A stretch of 7,640 nucleotides of DNA from a bacterium (GTDB taxonomy: Bacteria; SZUA-182; SZUA-191). The notes beneath the pieces were generated by a model, which saw only the letters and a program-made list of their open reading frames with translations, was not told where the DNA came from and made no database searches. Position 1 is the stretch's first letter, and every line of letters starts with the position of its first letter. This document shows, piece by piece, positions 5,161 through 7,640 of the stretch. The position numbers and the translations under genes were made by a program. The DNA lies in NCBI GenBank assembly GCA_003230535.1, contig QIEW01000461.1:1-7640 (forward strand), read 5' to 3'.

Positions 5161-5583
5161 TTAGTAATTCTTTAGATTATCCCGGCTAAACAGCCGCTCT
5201 GGATATGAGACGGATGCGGCTTGCTTAGAATTATGGGCCGGAGCCAGCGGCGCCCCCAAGGTTATCTCCGCATGAGCGATATCTTCTAACGTCCGGACTG
5301 CACTCTGATAACGTTCTAAGCGAACATCGGCCACTATGCCGCGCCGCGAGTAAAGATTATAAATCGCTATATCAACGGAAATTTTCCGGATGATAGCCGG
5401 AACGGAGCTAAACGGTACGTCGTAAATCTTGCCGCAATAAATATTTATCTCTTCATCCGCATCCGAAACAGCCCGGGAGACTACCGCCGCATCCACTACT
5501 CCCTGCTCGGTGTCGTCCGTAAGATCCACCAGCTCCTCATAAGTAAGCTGTTCTAAGATATCCGCTTGTATAGAGTAAGCCAT
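5161..5583 (-). CDS. Mu gp36-like protein (DUF1320), head-tail adaptor
   Basis: The 140-residue protein shows the DUF1320 pattern: an N-terminal YSIQADILEQLTYEELVDLTD helix pair (3-23), then AVSDADEEINIYCGKIYDVPF (38-58, the family's 'aDaeIdsYLa.RY.vP'), VPAIIRKISVDIAIYNLYSRRG (61-82), and RYQSAVRTLEDIAHAEITLG (91-110). In Mu-like phages this gene follows the major head protein and is thought to act at the connector/adaptor complex between head and tail. Length and order are normal. No ribosome binding site is visible in the 20 bases before the ATG (the plus-strand complement of that region holds no TCCT-type motif close by). The hairpin-bearing interval upstream may account for this. Confidence 0.85.
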   Translation of the reverse strand: MAYSIQADILEQLTYEELVDLTDDTEQGVVDAAVVSRAVSDADEEINIYCGKIYDVPFSSVPAIIRKISVDIAIYNLYSRRGIVADVRLERYQSAVRTLEDIAHAEITLGAPLAPAHNSKQAASVSYPERLFSRDNLKNY

Positions 5584-5610
5584 GTTTGTTTTGTCCGGTT
5601 GGAGGGTTTA

Positions 5611-5675
5611 GGGTTAGGGAGTGGCTGCGCCATTGCTATTGTCTGGCCGCAGTATTTTTATATACTCCCTAACCC
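5611..5675. repeat. Long hairpin between gpT and gp36-like genes
   Basis: GGGTTAGGGAGT (5611-5622) and ACTCCCTAACCC (5664-5675) form a perfect 12-bp inverted repeat. Inside it, CTGCG (5625-5629) and CGCAG (5648-5652) give a second stem extended by neighbouring CC/GG pairs with a bulge. It fills most of the 110-nt gap between the capsid and adaptor genes and is unrelated in sequence to copies A-D. It could attenuate transcription or cleave/stabilise mRNA between the highly expressed capsid gene and the next gene, or it could be a separate dispersed repeat. No T-tract follows on the minus strand, so a simple intrinsic terminator is not supported. Confidence 0.75.
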
Positions 5676-5693
5676 CTATTCACCTCTAATTGA

Positions 5694-6584
5694 TTAGATG
5701 GTGCCGATCGAACCATAGGCCAATTGCCATAATCCGTAACCGGCATTATCCCTGCAAGATACGCCGTAGCGAAATTTCCTGTGCATGAAAACCGACTCGT
5801 CATCCGGTTGATCCTGAGAGACGAACTCCGGCACTTGTCGCTGCTGGAAAATTAACGGTTTTATCGGCTTAGAAGTATCCAGTAAAAACCAATAGTTAGG
5901 ATTTGAAGCCAGCCGCGGAGCCACCAGCAGTTTAGCTGAGTGTCGATTAATGTTGGTCTCACCATTTGAGAGATGCTCCGCCTCCAGAATTTGCAGGGCC
6001 GTAGCCCTAAGCTGCGGCGGGACTACTAAAAGACTCGGGGTTACCCCTAAAGGCTCGCCTTGATCGTCATTTATGCTCATCATGGCGGCATAAGCATCCT
6101 GATATGAAGTAGCGGAAAGTGCGGCGGTACCCTTATTGCTTTGCGTGCCTGAGCCGCCTTCGCTATGATCCGTATCAAAGAAAAACTGTCCGTCATAGCA
6201 GGTATTCGTAAAACCGGCAGACAAAAGATCAAATAGAATTTCATCGGGGTGCTGTCTGGCCGCCACCCCCAAAGAAGCAATCAACGGACGGTAAATGCCG
6301 ATCTGGTCATCCTCTATGTCATTTCTGTCCAGCTCTATGGTGGCCTCCCAGTCTTTATTCTTAATCACAAAGCTGTAGGCGGCCAAATTCTGGATAGTGC
6401 GCTCGCCTACCCATTCCTGTAAGCGCGGCACCCTGCCCAGCCATTTATATTCCTCTTCTGATGCCGAAGACGGTACTATCGTTCCAACCTCCTCATAATG
6501 AACGGGAGCGCCGGTATAAGCTTCCTGGAAAACAGTCTTAAACCCCTTATAGATACTTTGTAAAGACGCTTGATTTAATATCAT
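5694..6584 (-). CDS. T: Mu-like major capsid protein gpT
   Basis: The 296-residue protein is the clearest match in the window to the Mu-like prophage major head subunit gpT (HK97-like fold). Diagnostic segments are LNQASLQSIYKGFKTVFQ (3-20), YKWLGRVPRLQEWVGER (46-62), KNKDWEATIELDRNDIEDD (75-93), YDGQFFFDTDH (130-140), TPSLLVVPPQLRATALQIL (182-200) and the C-terminal FRYGVSCRDNAGYGLWQ (271-287). Hundreds of copies would build the icosahedral shell after scaffold removal by the protease encoded upstream. Length (~300) is normal for the family. GAGGAGATA precedes the ATG. No damage is visible, so capsid function is plausibly intact. Confidence 0.95.
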   Translation of the reverse strand: MILNQASLQSIYKGFKTVFQEAYTGAPVHYEEVGTIVPSSASEEEYKWLGRVPRLQEWVGERTIQNLAAYSFVIKNKDWEATIELDRNDIEDDQIGIYRPLIASLGVAARQHPDEILFDLLSAGFTNTCYDGQFFFDTDHSEGGSGTQSNKGTAALSATSYQDAYAAMMSINDDQGEPLGVTPSLLVVPPQLRATALQILEAEHLSNGETNINRHSAKLLVAPRLASNPNYWFLLDTSKPIKPLIFQQRQVPEFVSQDQPDDESVFMHRKFRYGVSCRDNAGYGLWQLAYGSIGTI

Positions 6585-6645
6585 TATCTCCTCTCCGTTT
6601 CAATTTCTAACTTATTTAATTGGTAATTGCATTAATCGGTGACCG

Positions 6646-7050
6646 CTAGATACGGTCAACATCCACATAGATGCTGGTTGCGGATACCACGTCGGCTACC
6701 TTCCCGCAGGCAATGGAATTAGTAGTAACTTTAGCCGCCGTTTGATCATCGGATATATATACGGCTCCACCAATATCAGATAGAGCCATGGACGAGGCGG
6801 AAAACTGATGTACCCCTTTTCTCCTGACCTTAACCGTCTCATCCCCATCCGAACCGCCGCTATTATCTACATACTCCTCCGCCACCCCTATAAATTTGTA
6901 GCCGGAAGTATCCGCCCCGGGCACGGCATAACCTGATGCGTTTATACACACCAGCGATCCGGCATAAATCTTGGTACTGCCGGCCACCTGATAGGCGACC
7001 TCTATTCCTTCCTTATACACCGTATTTCTGTCCTTGGTTAATGCAGCCAT
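6646..7050 (-). CDS. Capsid decoration / structural cement protein
   Basis: The 134-residue protein lies between protease/scaffold and gpT, where many Mu-like phages place a small head-stabilising protein. The sequence is beta-rich with repeated Gly turns: YAGSLVCINASGYAVPG (29-45), YKFIGVAEEYVDNSGG (51-66), ETVKVRRKGVHQFSAS (71-86), IGGAVYISDDQTAAKV (93-108) and CGKVADVVSATSIYVDVD (115-132). This matches the small capsid cement/DUF2190-like pattern with 'diG..vyv.Dd.tv' and 'cG.v' near the end. It would bind the outer shell and stabilise it against internal DNA pressure. GAGGAGGAGAT supports the start. The name of the exact family is less certain than the role. Confidence 0.75.
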   Translation of the reverse strand: MAALTKDRNTVYKEGIEVAYQVAGSTKIYAGSLVCINASGYAVPGADTSGYKFIGVAEEYVDNSGGSDGDETVKVRRKGVHQFSASSMALSDIGGAVYISDDQTAAKVTTNSIACGKVADVVSATSIYVDVDRI

Positions 7051-7116
7051 ATCTCCTCCTCTTCTAAAATAATTTCAGGGCCCAACTTAACAATACTTAC
7101 AACTAATATTCACCCC

Positions 7117-7640
7117 CTATAATTGGTTATATTTCTTAAATACCGACTCATCTAAATCTAATAATTGATTTACCTGTCTCTGAAATTCATCCAAAACAGC
7201 CCCTCTCTTATTTACAGCTTCCGAACTAAACCTAGAGAGCGGCAAAATCCTCGGCGAAGAACTTAGAAAATTATCAAATCCTTCAGGATCGGCTAAAGCA
7301 TATTCCTCAGCCCAGAGCCTTTGAGCCGGAGTAATCTTACCCGTAAGCAGAGCCTTATCAACAATTTTATTTCGGCGCTCAAGTTCCAGCTCCCACTTTA
7401 GAGCTAAATAATCCTCACGGGGCACATAATCCTTATTGGGTTGAAGGTCAGCCGACTGCTTAAGCTGTTCGACAACCCGTCTCACCTCATCCACCGGCGC
7501 TTCAGACTTAAGCCCGAGTAAATCCAATATCTCCGGTGAAACAAATTTGTCAGACATACTCAACAACTGCTCCAACCTCCGCTGTATCGCCAGTTCATCA
7601 CTGCCGCGCTCTAACCCAAGTTTATCTTTTAGGCGATTTA
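7117..7640 (-). CDS. I: Mu-like protease/scaffold protein (gpI-like), C-terminal part
   Basis: The reading frame stays open to the right edge, so the true start lies outside. A TTG at 7573-7575 is not a believable start. It has no ribosome binding site, and homology-like sequence continues upstream (RLKDKLGLERGSDELAIQRR). The visible 173 residues are the helical, charged scaffold end. Near the C-terminus, KITPAQRLWAEEYALADPEG and then FLSSSPRILPL match the typical end of Mu gpI and gpZ proteins, which carry 'K.TPAqr.wA..ya..dp..F...l...p'. The N-terminal serine protease domain is not in the window. The protease matures the capsid and the C-terminal part guides assembly of gpT. In Mu an internal start makes a separate scaffold; whether that happens here cannot be seen. 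Confidence 0.85.
   Translation of the reverse strand, partial: NRLKDKLGLERGSDELAIQRRLEQLLSMSDKFVSPEILDLLGLKSEAPVDEVRRVVEQLKQSADLQPNKDYVPREDYLALKWELELERRNKIVDKALLTGKITPAQRLWAEEYALADPEGFDNFLSSSPRILPLSRFSSEAVNKRGAVLDEFQRQVNQLLDLDESVFKKYNQL

Noticed and set aside
5607-5619. Telomere-like TTTAGGGTTAGGG
   Set aside because: Only two repeat units, and fully explained as one arm of the local inverted repeat.
6080-6280. Minus-strand 66-codon frame inside gpT
   Set aside because: Fully contained in the confident capsid gene in another frame, with no supporting signals.
7573-7575. TTG as the start of the protease/scaffold gene
   Set aside because: The frame remains open to the window edge with family-like sequence upstream and no ribosome binding site at the TTG, so the gene is simply cut by the edge.

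Overview
The window is a stretch of the head-to-tail structural module of a Mu-like phage or prophage. Every supported gene lies on the minus strand and is read from right to left. No gene is supported on the plus strand. The host cannot be named. The genes use strong AGGAGG-type ribosome binding sites and ATG starts, and base composition is moderate, so a bacterial host is clear but its phylum is not. Capsid genes resemble the Mu/FluMu late block (protease-scaffold I, head subunit T, gp36/DUF1320, gp37/DUF1834). A tail-tube-like protein follows with no sheath gene beside it, which suggests a Mu-type head with a flexible, non-contractile tail, as in the B3/D3112 kind of transposable siphophage.

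Right to left, the order is: C-terminal part of the protease/scaffold (runs off the right edge); a small capsid decoration/cement protein; major capsid protein gpT; a hairpin-bearing gap; gp36-like adaptor; gp37-like tail terminator; tail tube; a tail-assembly-chaperone pair; a short tape-measure protein; a two-domain virion protein; a distal-tail-like protein; a 50-residue protein that resembles the start of a larger baseplate/hub protein; and the start of another gene at the left edge.

Two things stand out. First, the chaperone pair is joined by what looks like a textbook programmed -1 ribosomal frameshift. The heptamer G GGA AAC sits exactly between the stop that closes the -1 frame upstream and the stop that ends the 0 frame downstream. 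This exposes a 96-codon gene with no usable start of its own. Second, the larger gaps (about 1231-1415, 2229-2640, 4356-4578 and part of 5074-5160) are filled by copies of one composite noncoding repeat. At one end it carries a 15-bp palindrome, CCCGAATAATTCGGG. Two copies face each other and enclose the tape-measure gene, and two share a strong double-hairpin module. Such repeats are unusual between packed phage late genes. They point to a remnant or domesticated prophage colonised by host repeats, or to module-boundary repeats that help shuffle tail genes.

The tape-measure protein has only 270 residues, which would specify a tail of roughly 40 nm. That is short for an infectious siphophage and closer to gene-transfer-agent-like particles. 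Whether this is original or a truncation linked to the repeats is the main open question.
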